64,000 nucleotides of DNA from QKMZ01 sp012965515. Lineage in GTDB: Bacteria; Cyanobacteriota; Vampirovibrionia; Obscuribacterales; Obscuribacteraceae. Below the pieces are notes generated by a model. That model ran no database searches and was not told where the DNA came from. It saw only the letters and a list, made by a program, of their open reading frames with translations. Positions 1-9,169 of the stretch are shown in pieces. A program made the translations under genes and the position numbers. Positions within the stretch are counted from its first letter, which is position 1. Every line of letters starts with the position of its first letter. Location of the stretch: NCBI GenBank assembly GCA_937879965.1, contig CALFMP010000022.1, positions 92,662-156,661 on the forward strand, given 5' to 3'.

Positions 1-792
1 GAGCTGGAATGCATTATTGCCAAGATCTTCGGCAGTGAAGCCGAGAAAGAATGCGCTATCGAGCTCTTCATGAAGACCCACGGTGGTCGTTCGTTCGTGC
101 ACGGACACCTGTTCGGCGACAATGTCCACGACTTCCTGGCGCCTTGCATTTATGAAGGCGAGGGCGAGATGCTGGGCATGGCGTTCTTCAAGTCACTGGC
201 TAAGAACCACGGTCAGAAATTCATGGAGCCAGTAGGCAAAGCCCTTCAAAGAGAAGGACTCAAAGGTCTCAACCCAATGGATCCGACTCATGTTTGGAAA
301 CTGCGCAATGAGATCTTCCCGTATGCGTTCTGGAGAATGGGAAAACAATTCGCAGCACCGGACACATACGAAGGTTCGTCAATGGGGGCGGCTCTCAAAG
401 GACACATCGATTTTGCAATCGAGGTTCTGGAACAGTCACCAATCGAACTGAGCGACGCCATGACCAAGCACCAGCTCAAACTGGCCGACAGACAGTGCCG
501 CATCGCCGAGATGTCGCAGCGCATTCAAGATGCCATCACCATGCTTGTCACTTGCTTCTGGGCTCACCAGCAAGAGAACCTGGTCGTAGAGATGTCGGCT
601 GACATCCTCTGCCAGGATCTGCGCCGCAAGCTGTCCGGAGAAAGACCATCCGACAGTTATTTCAAAGCCTGCTCGAAACTTGCCGACATGATTATTGACG
701 GCGGCTTCCCAGGGCTCAATGAAATCGACCGCGCCGACATCATCTTTCCGTACAACCGTCCGGAGAAGAAACGCGAGCCGGCCAAGGTCTGA
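1..792 (+). CDS. Acyl-CoA dehydrogenase, C-terminal part (5' end outside window)
   Basis: The reading frame is open from base 1, so the gene begins upstream of the window; 263 C-terminal residues are visible. The segment with HGGRSFVHGHLFGDN and FLAPCIYEGEGEMLGMAF resembles the region of acyl-CoA dehydrogenases around the active-site and oligomer interface, where an (I/Y)EG(T/E) motif precedes the last helices. Such enzymes are FAD-dependent and oxidise acyl-CoA to enoyl-CoA in beta-oxidation, passing electrons to ETF. The remaining C-terminal 170 residues are helical and look like the extension found in the larger members of the family. A strong hairpin lies just after the stop. The substrate chain length cannot be read from this part. 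Confidence 0.72.
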   Translation, partial: ELECIIAKIFGSEAEKECAIELFMKTHGGRSFVHGHLFGDNVHDFLAPCIYEGEGEMLGMAFFKSLAKNHGQKFMEPVGKALQREGLKGLNPMDPTHVWKLRNEIFPYAFWRMGKQFAAPDTYEGSSMGAALKGHIDFAIEVLEQSPIELSDAMTKHQLKLADRQCRIAEMSQRIQDAITMLVTCFWAHQQENLVVEMSADILCQDLRRKLSGERPSDSYFKACSKLADMIIDGGFPGLNEIDRADIIFPYNRPEKKREPAKV

Positions 793-821
793 GCCGATCG
801 ATCCATAGGCAACAAAGAGTG

Positions 822-850
822 AGGGCGGCCAATGAGCCGCCCTTTGCCTT
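822..850. terminator. Bidirectional intrinsic terminator between converging genes
   Basis: A perfect 8-bp stem (AGGGCGGC / GCCGCCCT at 822-829 and 836-843) closes a 6-nt loop and is followed by a T-rich stretch on the plus strand. It lies between the acyl-CoA dehydrogenase gene and the converging exonuclease III gene and can serve both. Confidence 0.75.
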
Positions 851-855
851 TGTAA

Positions 856-1617
856 TTAGAATTCTATGATGACCGGAGTATGGTCGGACGGCTTCTCGAG
901 TTTACGAGGAGCCTTGTCGATCCAGGCTCGTTTGAGTGTCGACTTCACAGGTTCGGTTACCCAGATATGATCTATCCGGTAGCCGAGATTGCGCCTGAAG
1001 GCAGCCATTCTGTAGTCCCACCATGAAAATTGCTTGGGCTCTTTATTCAGCTCTCTGAAAGCATCGGCAAGACCCCAGTCGCGAAATCGATTCAGTGAAG
1101 CACGCTCCAGGTCGCTAACCATAATGGTGCCTCTGGTTTCAATCGCGTCATACACATCATCGTCGCCGGGCGCGATATTGAAATCACCGAGCAAACAGAT
1201 CGGCTTGCTTGCAGAAAAGGTGTTGATGTGCTCGTGTAAGTGGTCGAGCCAACCCAGCTTGTATTCGTACTTTTGCGATCCAACTTCCTGACCGTTCGGT
1301 ATGTAGACATTCATTATATGAACGCCGTCTACTTCGCCTTCGATCAATCTGCATTGCTGCGGCGTGCCCTGTTGAATGAGTCCACGCGAGACATTCTCTA
1401 TTGGTTTCTTGGAAATGATAGCTACACCGTTGTAGGTTTTCTCCCCAAAAAACTCAACTAGATAGCCAAGTTCGGCGAATGCTGCTTTAGGGAACTTCTC
1501 GTCTATGAGTTTCGTTTCCTGAATAGCAAGTACATCTGGTTGGTTGGTTTTAAGCCAGTCCAGAACATGTGGAAGCCGGACATTGAGAGAGTTGACATTC
1601 CAGGTTGCCAGAATCAT
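856..1617 (-). CDS. xthA: Exodeoxyribonuclease III / AP endonuclease
   Basis: 253 residues, the normal length for the Xth branch of the EEP (endonuclease/exonuclease/phosphatase) superfamily. The N-terminus TWNVNSLNVRLP, the metal-binding Glu in AIQETKL, the Tyr-Asn pair in TYNGVAI, GDFNIAPGDDDVYD and the C-terminal SDHTPVI contain the expected catalytic Asn, Glu, Asp and His residues. The enzyme cleaves DNA 5' of abasic sites and removes 3' blocking groups and 3' nucleotides in base-excision repair. It starts at ATG with a short AT-rich leader and shares a terminator with the converging dehydrogenase gene. The long gene-free stretch upstream means it is probably transcribed alone. Confidence 0.93.
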   Translation of the reverse strand: MILATWNVNSLNVRLPHVLDWLKTNQPDVLAIQETKLIDEKFPKAAFAELGYLVEFFGEKTYNGVAIISKKPIENVSRGLIQQGTPQQCRLIEGEVDGVHIMNVYIPNGQEVGSQKYEYKLGWLDHLHEHINTFSASKPICLLGDFNIAPGDDDVYDAIETRGTIMVSDLERASLNRFRDWGLADAFRELNKEPKQFSWWDYRMAAFRRNLGYRIDHIWVTEPVKSTLKRAWIDKAPRKLEKPSDHTPVIIEF

Positions 1618-2653
1618 GGGTATCTCCTATCGCCGCGGTCAATCAATTTATATAGATAAGGAATTGTACTCTTCGCTTAGCCCGGAGTTCGATCTCTTTG
1701 ATACATGACTCGAAAGTGAGCGCGATGAAATCAAACCCCTCAAAGCTCACCATTTGGAGTCATCGAGATACAGCCGCGTCGCTTGAGCCTGTAGAAAACT
1801 CTTCTGCCTGTGACCAGTCAACCAACGTAAGAAAATGTGTGGTATCAGATATGGTATCGACACGTTTGAGAGTCGTGCCCTGCGCTGCATACGCGAATCA
1901 AATCGCTGCTCTATGCGGAGAGCTGCTGTGCATGCCGCATTCCTTATGTGTTACGCAGCTAATGAAGCGCCTTAGACCTAATAGCCGAGGCGTAGAGAAA
2001 ATATGCAGAAAAACGAAAGATGCTGTCTTGTCGTTACTGCTTTTCAAGGCGCACCACTTTGAGACCAATCGGGACTAATTGCGGAGAACCAGTGATGATG
2101 CGCCTTATGCCCTTTTGAATATCTACGAAATCGCACGTAGTACGCAGGCTGGACATACACCGGATTCATGCTTCGCAAACGTGCATGAGTGGCGGTTTTC
2201 AGACAACATGATCAAAAGCAAATCCGAAGGAACCACTCTTGCATATCCATAAGCCGGTCTATCAGCTGTTTTCAGGCAGAAGGAGCAGCAACTAGCTAAC
2301 ACGTGGATCTTCATCTGGCAAGAGGGAAGATATGTCCGAAGGGCATCTTTTTGTCTATATAAAACCCGCATGAAAACAGGGGTTCGAGGAAGGAGTCTTG
2401 TTGTGTCAGGCTTTCAGAGTTTCAGAAAAACACTTAAGCTGCATTCGAAGCGAATTGCGTATTTATGCCCCTTTCAGACCTTTACGATATTCGTTTTGGT
2501 GTGTAAAGTTGATACTCATCGAGGGTGGTTGATGAATCCCCCACCAATGCGAAGCGCGGTCAAAATACATTAAGCACCGTGTAACAGGGACCATTGATGA
2601 TAGCGGTCACAGATGGTCTCGGCGTCCACTTTTGTCTCTGCGAGGAACTGCAA
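1618..2653. other. About 1 kb without a supportable gene
   Basis: Several open frames of 60-126 codons occur on both strands here, but none has a ribosome-binding site with a plausible start, a recognisable motif or a protein-like composition; the longest opens with TTG at 1698. I see no tRNA-like cloverleaf or repeat. The stretch probably contains the divergent promoters of xthA and the downstream RHH gene, and possibly decayed sequence. Confidence 0.5.
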
Positions 2654-2860
2654 ATGCCCAAAAAAGTACTGATTGCTCTGCCCCCAGCTATGTTGGAACA
2701 AGTAGATTTTATTGCTCAACACGAACACCGCACTAGAAGCGACCTGATAAGAGAAGCTCTCCGCCGTTATCTGGACAATTTCAGAAGACAGCAAGGCGCA
2801 GCCCACCTGGCAGTAAGCACGATGGAAGTAAATGAGCCCTACGTTCCGACTCTCTCGTAA
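2654..2860 (+). CDS. Ribbon-helix-helix (CopG-like) DNA-binding protein
   Basis: A 68-residue protein. The start at ATG 2654 is chosen because GAGGA lies 7 nt upstream and because the protein then opens directly with the beta-strand MPKKVLIALPP typical of RHH proteins. The motif continues as a helix (AMLEQVDFIAQHE), a turn (HRTRSDL) and a second helix (IREALRRYLDNF), which is the canonical layout of CopG/NikR/antitoxin N-termini. These proteins dimerise and place the strand in the DNA major groove. The tail of about 20 residues carries no obvious metal-binding or toxin-binding signature. There is no adjacent toxin-like gene, so I regard it as a stand-alone transcriptional regulator rather than an antitoxin. 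Confidence 0.75.
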   Translation: MPKKVLIALPPAMLEQVDFIAQHEHRTRSDLIREALRRYLDNFRRQQGAAHLAVSTMEVNEPYVPTLS

Positions 2861-2983
2861 TTGACTGGTAGCAAGCCCGACTCTCTTGAGACTTCGCAAA
2901 TTGGCTCCATTCTAGGAAGACGACGCAACTACCGACAGTGTCAGCCATAACCAAGAGATAGCGCACAAACTTTTAAACGAATA

Positions 2984-3022
2984 AGCCGCCGCAGATGCAA
3001 CCCCTGCGGCGGCTAAAAGTTT
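2984..3022 (+). terminator. Strong GC-rich hairpin, probable terminator
   Basis: An 11-bp perfect stem (AGCCGCCGCAG 2984-2994 with CTGCGGCGGCT 3004-3014) has a 9-nt loop. Outside it the bases AAACTTTTA (2967 on) and TAAAAGTTT (3014-3022) are again complementary, so the whole can form an extended structure. It lies about 120 bp after the RHH gene, before the next gene on the same strand. Confidence 0.6.
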
Positions 3023-3135
3023 CTAAGCCCGTTTTAAACGACGCCCAGCCTGTGCGGCTCTTTGGGTTCGGGGCAGTCAATGTTATAGACTAATCACCAG
3101 CCCTCGGTAAAACCCCCTCAAAAAAAGAGGCATGC

Positions 3136-3549
3136 ATGGAAGAGACTAAAATCGAAATTTCGCCTGCCCTGAGGGCAGCAGGCGCCCTCTCAGAATGTCT
3201 CGTTAGCCTGACGTCTGCGGTGTCGAAACTTTCCGAAAAGCGAGCAACTCTTGAAGAGAAGATGATCAAGAGATACTTCCACCAACTTGCTTGCGAAATT
3301 TCCGATGCATCGTCCGTGATACACCAAATACTTTCCGAAGAGAAAGCATCATGGACAAGCGAAAAGCATGATGCCGCAACGCAATTGACGACCGACATTT
3401 TGAGCCGTTTGCAAGAGTTCCACAAAGCAATTGATTATGATTGGAACTACCTTGAGCAGTATTTCGAGCACGGTTTTTACCTGGAGCTTACTGAGAATTC
3501 GCACCTCCTGGAAAAGATGCGTGAATTCACGGGCAAATTAAAATCTTGA
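3136..3549 (+). CDS. Hypothetical helical protein
   Basis: 137 residues, not recognised. The start at ATG 3136 follows AGAGG by 5 nt. The protein has no signal peptide or membrane segment and is predicted by eye to be almost wholly helical, with heptad-like spacing of Leu, Ile and Val over residues 8-100 (for example LSECLVSLTSAVSKLSEK). This suggests a small cytosolic coiled-coil or four-helix bundle. The C-terminal third is acidic and aromatic (YDWNYLEQYFEH). It is monocistronic and converges on the HEAT-repeat gene with about 90 bp between. No function is proposed. Confidence 0.6.
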   Translation: MEETKIEISPALRAAGALSECLVSLTSAVSKLSEKRATLEEKMIKRYFHQLACEISDASSVIHQILSEEKASWTSEKHDAATQLTTDILSRLQEFHKAIDYDWNYLEQYFEHGFYLELTENSHLLEKMREFTGKLKS

Positions 3550-3636
3550 TTGCCCCACTTGAAACCGGCATAAGCAGTCAATCTAAACCACCGCACGTTT
3601 GTAGTAGCGGCGGCAAGAAAAACTTTCTGCTCCAGT

Positions 3637-4158
3637 TCAGACGACGAATTCGCCGATATTGCGCAGTGCTTTTTGAGCTTTAAAGCGCACCTCAACATCA
3701 CTGTCTTGAGTAGCTTGTTTAAGCGCGTCAATAACAGATGCATCTTTCGTAACAGAACGTTTTAGAATTTTTCCCAACGCTTTGGCAGTCGCTTTGCGCA
3801 CTTCCACCGATTCGTCGCTCAGTCCCTTAGAAACGGCGGCACCTACATGCGACGGAAGTTTGTGCATTTTTTCTACAGTGCGAATCGACTCCATTCTCAC
3901 CCACTCATCTTTGGAATCTATCAATCCAAGTATTGCGGCCAGATGTGATTTGGCTACACCGGGGCGATCTTGAAACCAACGCAGCGCTGCCAGTTTGACA
4001 TAGACGCTTTTATGTCCAAGCGCACTGGCAAACGTTTTTGCACTCATGGTCTGCAATTCCTCAGGCAATCCAAGCTTAAGACTGCGAGGTTCGAAACCAG
4101 GATAGTCGAGTTGAACGATCAGGTCTTCAACCACACCGGCTAATTTGTCGAGATTCAT
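3637..4158 (-). CDS. HEAT-repeat protein
   Basis: 173 residues containing four HEAT-like helical hairpins from about residue 40 to the end. Each ends with a D/V/R pattern such as SVYVKLAALRW, DEWVRMESIRTV, SVEVRKATAKALG and DVEVRFKAQKALR. HEAT repeats form a curved scaffold for protein-protein contacts, and related short proteins include phycobilisome-lyase-like and regulatory adaptor proteins. There is no signal peptide, so it should act in the cytoplasm. It starts 6 bp after the stop of the exported protein gene upstream on the same strand, which implies one transcript. The partner is unknown. Confidence 0.8.
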   Translation of the reverse strand: MNLDKLAGVVEDLIVQLDYPGFEPRSLKLGLPEELQTMSAKTFASALGHKSVYVKLAALRWFQDRPGVAKSHLAAILGLIDSKDEWVRMESIRTVEKMHKLPSHVGAAVSKGLSDESVEVRKATAKALGKILKRSVTKDASVIDALKQATQDSDVEVRFKAQKALRNIGEFVV

Positions 4159-4164
4159 AATTTG

Positions 4165-5454
4165 CTATTGCCCACCAAACATCTTCTGCAAGTCTTGCAG
4201 CTGTTGAAGCGGGTTTCCAGCTCCGCCTCCACCCATTCCGGGGATTTGCATGCCGCCGGCGCCACCACCACCGCCGCCCATCATCTGCTGAAGCGCAGAA
4301 TAGGGATTACTGAAATCCTGTTGCACTGCACCCTTATTGACATATCCGTAGAAGACGAATTTGCGCAAGAAGCGGCGCGACATGTCATATGAAACAACGG
4401 CTACTTCCACGTACATCTGGCTGGCACCGCGCTGAGTGAATCTGAAAACGTTCTCGTTGTAAGTACTGTAGGCTTGACCCGATTTGGTCCTCGAGTTTTC
4501 TTGCGTAATCATCTGCTGTTCCATAATGCCCGGGCTGAGCTGCTTGATGCGATTGCTCAGCAAGCGGATGGCAATCGAGTTGCCGGAAACCCCAGGTGTG
4601 GAAGCATCCGATTGGAAGTCCCCGAAGCGCATGGCAATCGGCACTTTCATATTGCCCATCATCGACTGCATCATGCCGGCCATCGCACCATTAGCCATTC
4701 CGGCTCCGCCACCTTGCTGGGCAAGTGCTTGAAAAGAATTGGTTTGACTGGCAGGCACCATGAATGTGATGGTTACCGGCGAGCCTGTGACGTTGCCCCG
4801 GGCGTCTTGATTAAAAGTAAAATTGACTGTTCCTTGCGAGCCTGGTCTTACAAGACTGGCTACCTTCCTTGATTCTTCCGCATCAAGTTGATAGTTGAGC
4901 GGTGTTATGACTAATTGACCGAGAGTGAGAGTTCCGCCCCATGTGCCGCGAAAGTCGACTGGATAAGACCTTTCGACCGTTCCGGCCAAAGTACCTGTTG
5001 ACGCTTGACCCTTCAACAAGCCTGTCTGGTCCATCTTCGGCGTAAGTGATTTGAGGACGATAGGAAAGGTCGGTGCTGCTTTGCCTGCGATTTCTTCCAA
5101 GCGTCCATACAGCATCACTGGTTTCTTCGGTGCGGCTTTGGGAGCCTCTAGCGGCTTTTCTTCTTGCAATCCGCTGCGCGGTCGCTCCATGTGTGCTGAA
5201 GTTGCTTCTGGTTTGACTTCTACTTTCGATTCCTCTTTCGGCTCGACCTTTGGGGCTTCAGTTTGCGCGGGCACATCAGGTTGCGGTGTTACTGTCGTTT
5301 TGGCCGGGTCGCTTCCTTCGACTTGCCCAGTGATTGCATCGGGCAGACCTTGTGCTTGAGCTGCAAATGGGAAGCTTTGTGCGACAAAGATCAATGTCAA
5401 TGCGCCCATTGCAAACAATTTTTGCTTTGTTCTGCTTTTAAATTTGCTAACCAT
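4165..5454 (-). CDS. Exported protein with Pro/Glu/Lys linker and Gly/Met-rich tail
   Basis: 429 residues from ATG 5454. This start is chosen because it follows AGGGTGG by 4 nt and gives a clean signal peptide (basic KFKSRTKQK, hydrophobic core, AAQAQG cleavage site); a longer frame to 5556 would bury it. The mature protein has a low-complexity linker rich in Pro, Glu and Lys (about residues 40-110) and a beta-rich domain of about 280 residues beginning PVMLYGRLEEI. It ends in a Gly/Met/Pro-rich tail with QQMMGGGGGG and GGMQIPGMGGGG runs. The family is not recognised; similar architectures are typical of lineage-specific envelope proteins. It shares an operon with the HEAT-repeat gene. Confidence 0.72.
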   Translation of the reverse strand: MVSKFKSRTKQKLFAMGALTLIFVAQSFPFAAQAQGLPDAITGQVEGSDPAKTTVTPQPDVPAQTEAPKVEPKEESKVEVKPEATSAHMERPRSGLQEEKPLEAPKAAPKKPVMLYGRLEEIAGKAAPTFPIVLKSLTPKMDQTGLLKGQASTGTLAGTVERSYPVDFRGTWGGTLTLGQLVITPLNYQLDAEESRKVASLVRPGSQGTVNFTFNQDARGNVTGSPVTITFMVPASQTNSFQALAQQGGGAGMANGAMAGMMQSMMGNMKVPIAMRFGDFQSDASTPGVSGNSIAIRLLSNRIKQLSPGIMEQQMITQENSRTKSGQAYSTYNENVFRFTQRGASQMYVEVAVVSYDMSRRFLRKFVFYGYVNKGAVQQDFSNPYSALQQMMGGGGGGAGGMQIPGMGGGGAGNPLQQLQDLQKMFGGQ

Positions 5455-5631
5455 TCTTCCACCCTGGTTCGATCTTGGGACTTGATACCACCGGCGGTAT
5501 CGTCTGAAAAATATCCCGGAATCAGGCAGTAGTGACCTATTTCGGAATCTAACCAATACCCTTTAGCTAATATACAGTAATATCTGCATAATCGGCAGTT
5601 TCCTACTTGACACCGCTTTACCTGGAATCGA

Positions 5632-6156
5632 ATGAAACAAATGCCATGCAAGGAATTGAAAACCCGGATTCTCGTCGTCATGGGTGTTTCCGGCTCCGGA
5701 AAAACAACCATTGGAAAAGCACTGGCTGAAGCGCTCGGCTGGTCTTTCATTGAAGGAGACCAGTTTCATTCAAAAGAAAACGTCGAAAAAATGGCAAACG
5801 GCGTTCCACTCACAGACGAAGACAGAGCCGCTTGGTTAGACTCCTTACGAAAGGAGATTGAAAACCATCTCACTAGCGGAAATACAGCGGTTCTTGCATG
5901 TTCTGCATTAAAAGCCGATTACAGAGAAAAACTGAAAGTAGACAACCGAGTGCAGTTCGTCTTTCTGAACATTCCATTTGGAGTTGCAAAAGAAAGGGTA
6001 TCGAATCGCAAGGGGCACTTCATGCCGGCCAGTCTTTTGAAGAGCCAATTCGAAACTTTGCAACAACCAGAAGGTGATGATTCAATCAATGTTGATGCAC
6101 AACAAACACCTGATCTGATTGTGAAGGAAGTTGTAGCGAAGCTTCAAGCCGAATAG
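5632..6156 (+). CDS. gntK: Gluconokinase
   Basis: 174 residues, the normal size of GntK-type thermoresistant gluconokinases of the P-loop kinase fold. The Walker A motif GVSGSGKTT is at residues 18-26. The family-specific GDQFHSKENVEKMANGVPLTDEDR, CSALKADYR and the late HFMPASLLKSQFETLQQPE segments are all present. The enzyme phosphorylates gluconate to 6-phosphogluconate, feeding the pentose-phosphate or Entner-Doudoroff routes. A leader of about 170 bp separates it from the divergent exported-protein gene. The stop codon almost abuts the stop of the converging MFS gene. No gluconate permease is adjacent, so the gluconate may come from internal glucose oxidation. Confidence 0.92.
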   Translation: MKQMPCKELKTRILVVMGVSGSGKTTIGKALAEALGWSFIEGDQFHSKENVEKMANGVPLTDEDRAAWLDSLRKEIENHLTSGNTAVLACSALKADYREKLKVDNRVQFVFLNIPFGVAKERVSNRKGHFMPASLLKSQFETLQQPEGDDSINVDAQQTPDLIVKEVVAKLQAE

Positions 6157-6157
6157 A

Positions 6158-7507
6158 TCAGGAAGACAGTTTTTCTTCGCCGGATTTAATTGGCAAAAAG
6201 AAGATCGTGATGATTCCAGGAATAGATGCGAGAAAACTGACCAGGAAGAAATTGGGATAGCCAAGCCAGGTGGTCATGTATCCGCTGATGTAGCCAGGAA
6301 CAATCAGTCCCAATGCCATGATTGCTGTGGCAATTGCATAGTGAGCCGCCTTGTATTGCGGCTTTACTACTGAAAGGAGAAACACAGTGTATGCCGCTGT
6401 GCCCAGCCCGTATGAAAATTGCTCGAACGAATTGGCAATATAGATCCAGCTAAAGTCTTCAGGTTTGAAATAAGCAAGTGCCCAGTACAAGGGTATGGCA
6501 ATACTTTGAATAAGAGCGGTCGGCATCAATACCTTTTTCAGTGTGAACTTAGCTACCAGATAACCGCCCAGCAATCCGCCTACCAAAAGAAAGATCGGAC
6601 CAACCGTTCCATATATAAGCCCAACGTCTTGAGTGGAAAGAGCGAGTCCACCGTTTTCCTTCGCGTCAAGTAGAAAAGGCATTGTCATTTTCAGCATCAA
6701 AGCGTCGCCGAATCTGAATATAAATATGTACAGGCAGATGACTGCAATTCGATCTTGGTCAATAAACGTCTTAAGCACACTGCCAAAGCGTTTCATTCCC
6801 TCAAGAAAATCCACTTTCTCTTTGGTTTCGCTCTGCGCTTTTTCTGAATCACCTACTTTCGGCAATATAAATAGATGGAGAATGCCGAAACACAGAAAAA
6901 GAACACAGCAAGTGCTAAATGCGGTTGCCCAACCGAAAGAATAATTGACTGTGCCGGAAGAAGCTGCGACAAAACCGGCTAGCATAACGAGCGGTCCCTG
7001 TCCGACTAAAACCGCAATTTTGTAGATTGCATTTCTCACACCTACATAGACCGCCTGCTGTTGCTTGTTTAAGACGTCCATGTAGTAACCGTCTATGGCA
7101 ACATCTTGAGTAGCAGATGCCAGGGCAATCAAACCAAGTGCTCCGACAGAGAGTGCGACATTCTGAGGCAGAAAAGCAGAGCCTGCCAGTAGAGCACACA
7201 TTGCCGAAAGCACCAATTGTGCTACCACTATCCAGCCCCGCCGTGTTCCATAAATATCAATGAGCGGCGCCCAGATGAACTTCAAGGTCCACGCAAAAGA
7301 GAGAACACTTGTTACGGCGCCGATGAATTCGTTGCTGGCACCGAGATTTTTGTAGAAAACCACCGACATCATATTGACTATGGTGTACGGCAACCCTTCC
7401 ATAAAATAGAGGGTGGGAATAAAAACGGAAGGAGGCACTTTGTGCGATGACAGCTCAGGCGCGGATGTTGCAGCCTGGCTTGATTGGGTTTCACTCTCAG
7501 TGGTCAT
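6158..7507 (-). CDS. MFS transporter, AmpG / PAT-like
   Basis: 449 residues with about 12 hydrophobic segments. The first, FIPTLYFMEGLPYTIVNMMS, together with FIWAPLIDIYGTRRGWIVVAQ and ATQDVAIDGYYMDVL, is the signature of the AmpG / peptide-acetyl-CoA-transporter branch of the major facilitator superfamily. AmpG proteins import anhydro-muropeptides for cell-wall recycling; other members carry acetyl-CoA or drugs, so the substrate is an inference. A hydrophilic N-terminus of about 25 residues rich in Ser/Thr/Gln precedes TM1. The gene starts 26 bp from the longest possible start of the divergent S41/PDZ gene, so the promoters overlap coding sequence. It has no beta-lactamase or amidase neighbour. 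Confidence 0.8.
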   Translation of the reverse strand: MTTESETQSSQAATSAPELSSHKVPPSVFIPTLYFMEGLPYTIVNMMSVVFYKNLGASNEFIGAVTSVLSFAWTLKFIWAPLIDIYGTRRGWIVVAQLVLSAMCALLAGSAFLPQNVALSVGALGLIALASATQDVAIDGYYMDVLNKQQQAVYVGVRNAIYKIAVLVGQGPLVMLAGFVAASSGTVNYSFGWATAFSTCCVLFLCFGILHLFILPKVGDSEKAQSETKEKVDFLEGMKRFGSVLKTFIDQDRIAVICLYIFIFRFGDALMLKMTMPFLLDAKENGGLALSTQDVGLIYGTVGPIFLLVGGLLGGYLVAKFTLKKVLMPTALIQSIAIPLYWALAYFKPEDFSWIYIANSFEQFSYGLGTAAYTVFLLSVVKPQYKAAHYAIATAIMALGLIVPGYISGYMTTWLGYPNFFLVSFLASIPGIITIFFLPIKSGEEKLSS

Positions 7508-7533
7508 GCAAGGCTCAGGTGCGATCCGCTATT

Positions 7534-8892
7534 ATGAAAACTCGTCAAGCGGTCCAAACGTCAAAAGAAGACTCGAGGAAAGATCATACGTTGCTGCCTG
7601 CAAATTACCATCGGAAAAACTTGAAATTTCTGAATATTCTTTCAATCGCTCTAATCTGCGCGCATTCTGTTCAGCCCGCAGCGGCGGAAACAATTACAAA
7701 AACACCGCCTGCCGATCCTCTAGCCAGGCTCGCGTGCAACGCCAAGTTCAATGAGACTGTTTTAGCCGCTGTAGACAAATACGTAAGAAGATCCCTGTAT
7801 TCAAAGGAATTGAGTACCAATGTCTGGCCGCAAGCTTTGGAAAAACAGAAAGCGAACATTTTGGCAGCAGGCAATTTGATCGAGCTATCAGCTGCAATCA
7901 ACTCGGCAATCGACGAATTGAAGAGCAGTCACTGCCGCTTTCTCACTATCAACGACGACACATACTATTTCCTCGATTCGCTTTTTTCTCACAACAGCAA
8001 GAAAGGGTCCGCGAAGGGAGAGTGTGTTTTTCCTGGCTTTGTCACGGGTGGAGTAGGTTATGAGGCAGACAGGGTGCGTTTCGTTTTAAATGATTCACCT
8101 GCTGAAAAGGCTCATATTCAGGTTGGCGACAAGATTCTGGCGGTAAACGGCAGCAAATACATCGGCTTGGCGAACTTCTTTGATTTAGAAAACAAGCCCG
8201 TTCAAGTATCGCTCCTGCGCGCAAATGAGAATCTATCAGTTTTACTGAAAGTGCCAAAGAAGCAGATGTACGACTTGTACGTCGATGCAGTTACCAAAAG
8301 CGTCCGCAGATACAGTGTGGATGGAATGACACTTGGTTATGTGCATTTGTGGTGCGGAGGAGCGGAAGCTCAAGAGGCGATGGCCAATGCTCTTTTTCAG
8401 CGGACTCTAATGGACTGCGATGGTTTGATTCTTGATCTCAGAGATGGATATGGTGCTTGCTCGCCGGATGCATTAGACCCTTTCTTTCGTCAAAAAGATG
8501 CGTATCCTGATTTTGAAACCATTAACAGAGAAGGAAAGAAGCGCTCCTCCTCTCTCATCTACAGCAAGCCCATGGTTGCCATCACCAATGGTGGCTCGCG
8601 AAGTGGGAAAGAACAATTAGCTTTTTCGCTGAAGAAAACAAAACGGGCGCTGGTGATCGGTGATCGCACAGCCGGATATTTCCTGGCTGGTTCAGTGCAA
8701 CCGATCAACGAAAAGAGTTTTCTCTATCTAGCTGTTCTCGACTGTTCGCTTTCCGGCGTCCGACTGGAAGGCACCGGCGTCGAGCCTGATATATGTGTCC
8801 AGAACGACAAAACAACGTCTGCAGACAATCAACTAGAGCGGGCCAAAATCGAGCTGGTCAAGCGTATCAAGGAAGCAAAGAGCTCTTCCTGA
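7534..8892 (+). CDS. Exported S41-like peptidase with PDZ domain, altered active site
   Basis: Up to 452 residues from ATG 7534. A TTG at 7591 has a better ribosome site (AGGAAAG, 8 nt) and gives a standard signal peptide (KFLNILSIALICAHSVQPAAAE), so the true start may be there. A PDZ-like segment (SPAEKAHIQVGDKILAVNG) is followed by an S41 protease core: LGYVHLW, CDGLILDLRDGYG, and the nucleophile region NGGSRSGKEQ. The CtpA catalytic Lys, expected 25 residues after the Ser, is replaced by Tyr in DRTAGYF. This resembles tricorn-type S41 members with a different catalytic set, or the protein may be inactive. Compare the intact CtpA at 59851. Confidence 0.78.
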   Translation: MKTRQAVQTSKEDSRKDHTLLPANYHRKNLKFLNILSIALICAHSVQPAAAETITKTPPADPLARLACNAKFNETVLAAVDKYVRRSLYSKELSTNVWPQALEKQKANILAAGNLIELSAAINSAIDELKSSHCRFLTINDDTYYFLDSLFSHNSKKGSAKGECVFPGFVTGGVGYEADRVRFVLNDSPAEKAHIQVGDKILAVNGSKYIGLANFFDLENKPVQVSLLRANENLSVLLKVPKKQMYDLYVDAVTKSVRRYSVDGMTLGYVHLWCGGAEAQEAMANALFQRTLMDCDGLILDLRDGYGACSPDALDPFFRQKDAYPDFETINREGKKRSSSLIYSKPMVAITNGGSRSGKEQLAFSLKKTKRALVIGDRTAGYFLAGSVQPINEKSFLYLAVLDCSLSGVRLEGTGVEPDICVQNDKTTSADNQLERAKIELVKRIKEAKSSS

Positions 8893-9169
8893 TTGAACGA
8901 TTGCAATCAACAAGTTCCTCACATTTCCCCCACATGAAAACCATACACTGTAAGTCTGGCTGGGAATTTCAGGCGGCCGGAGGTGGGATAAGAATTGATA
9001 AGCAGCAATTAAACATTCCATAAATGCGCATTGCGCCTGCCAGAATATTGTGGGATTAACCGCAATGTTAACTTCACTTGCAGGTAATCGAACTCGTTGT
9101 TTTAGACACGGTGTTCTGACAAATGAGATCGAAGTCCCGCAAGACATCAGGCTTAGGAGGATTTTCAAG

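Noticed and set aside
1698..2078. 126-codon plus-strand open frame opening with TTG
   Set aside because: No ribosome site, Cys- and Ser-rich chance-like composition, no motif; the overlapping MCGIRYGI frame of 46 codons from 1834 is equally unsupported.
2370..2573. 67-codon plus-strand open frame beginning MKTGVRGR
   Set aside because: ATG without a Shine-Dalgarno sequence, no recognisable domain, and competing open frames on both strands.
2640..2860. RHH protein as antitoxin of a toxin-antitoxin pair
   Set aside because: No toxin-sized gene overlaps or follows within 10 bp; the next gene is 275 bp away, behind a terminator-like hairpin.
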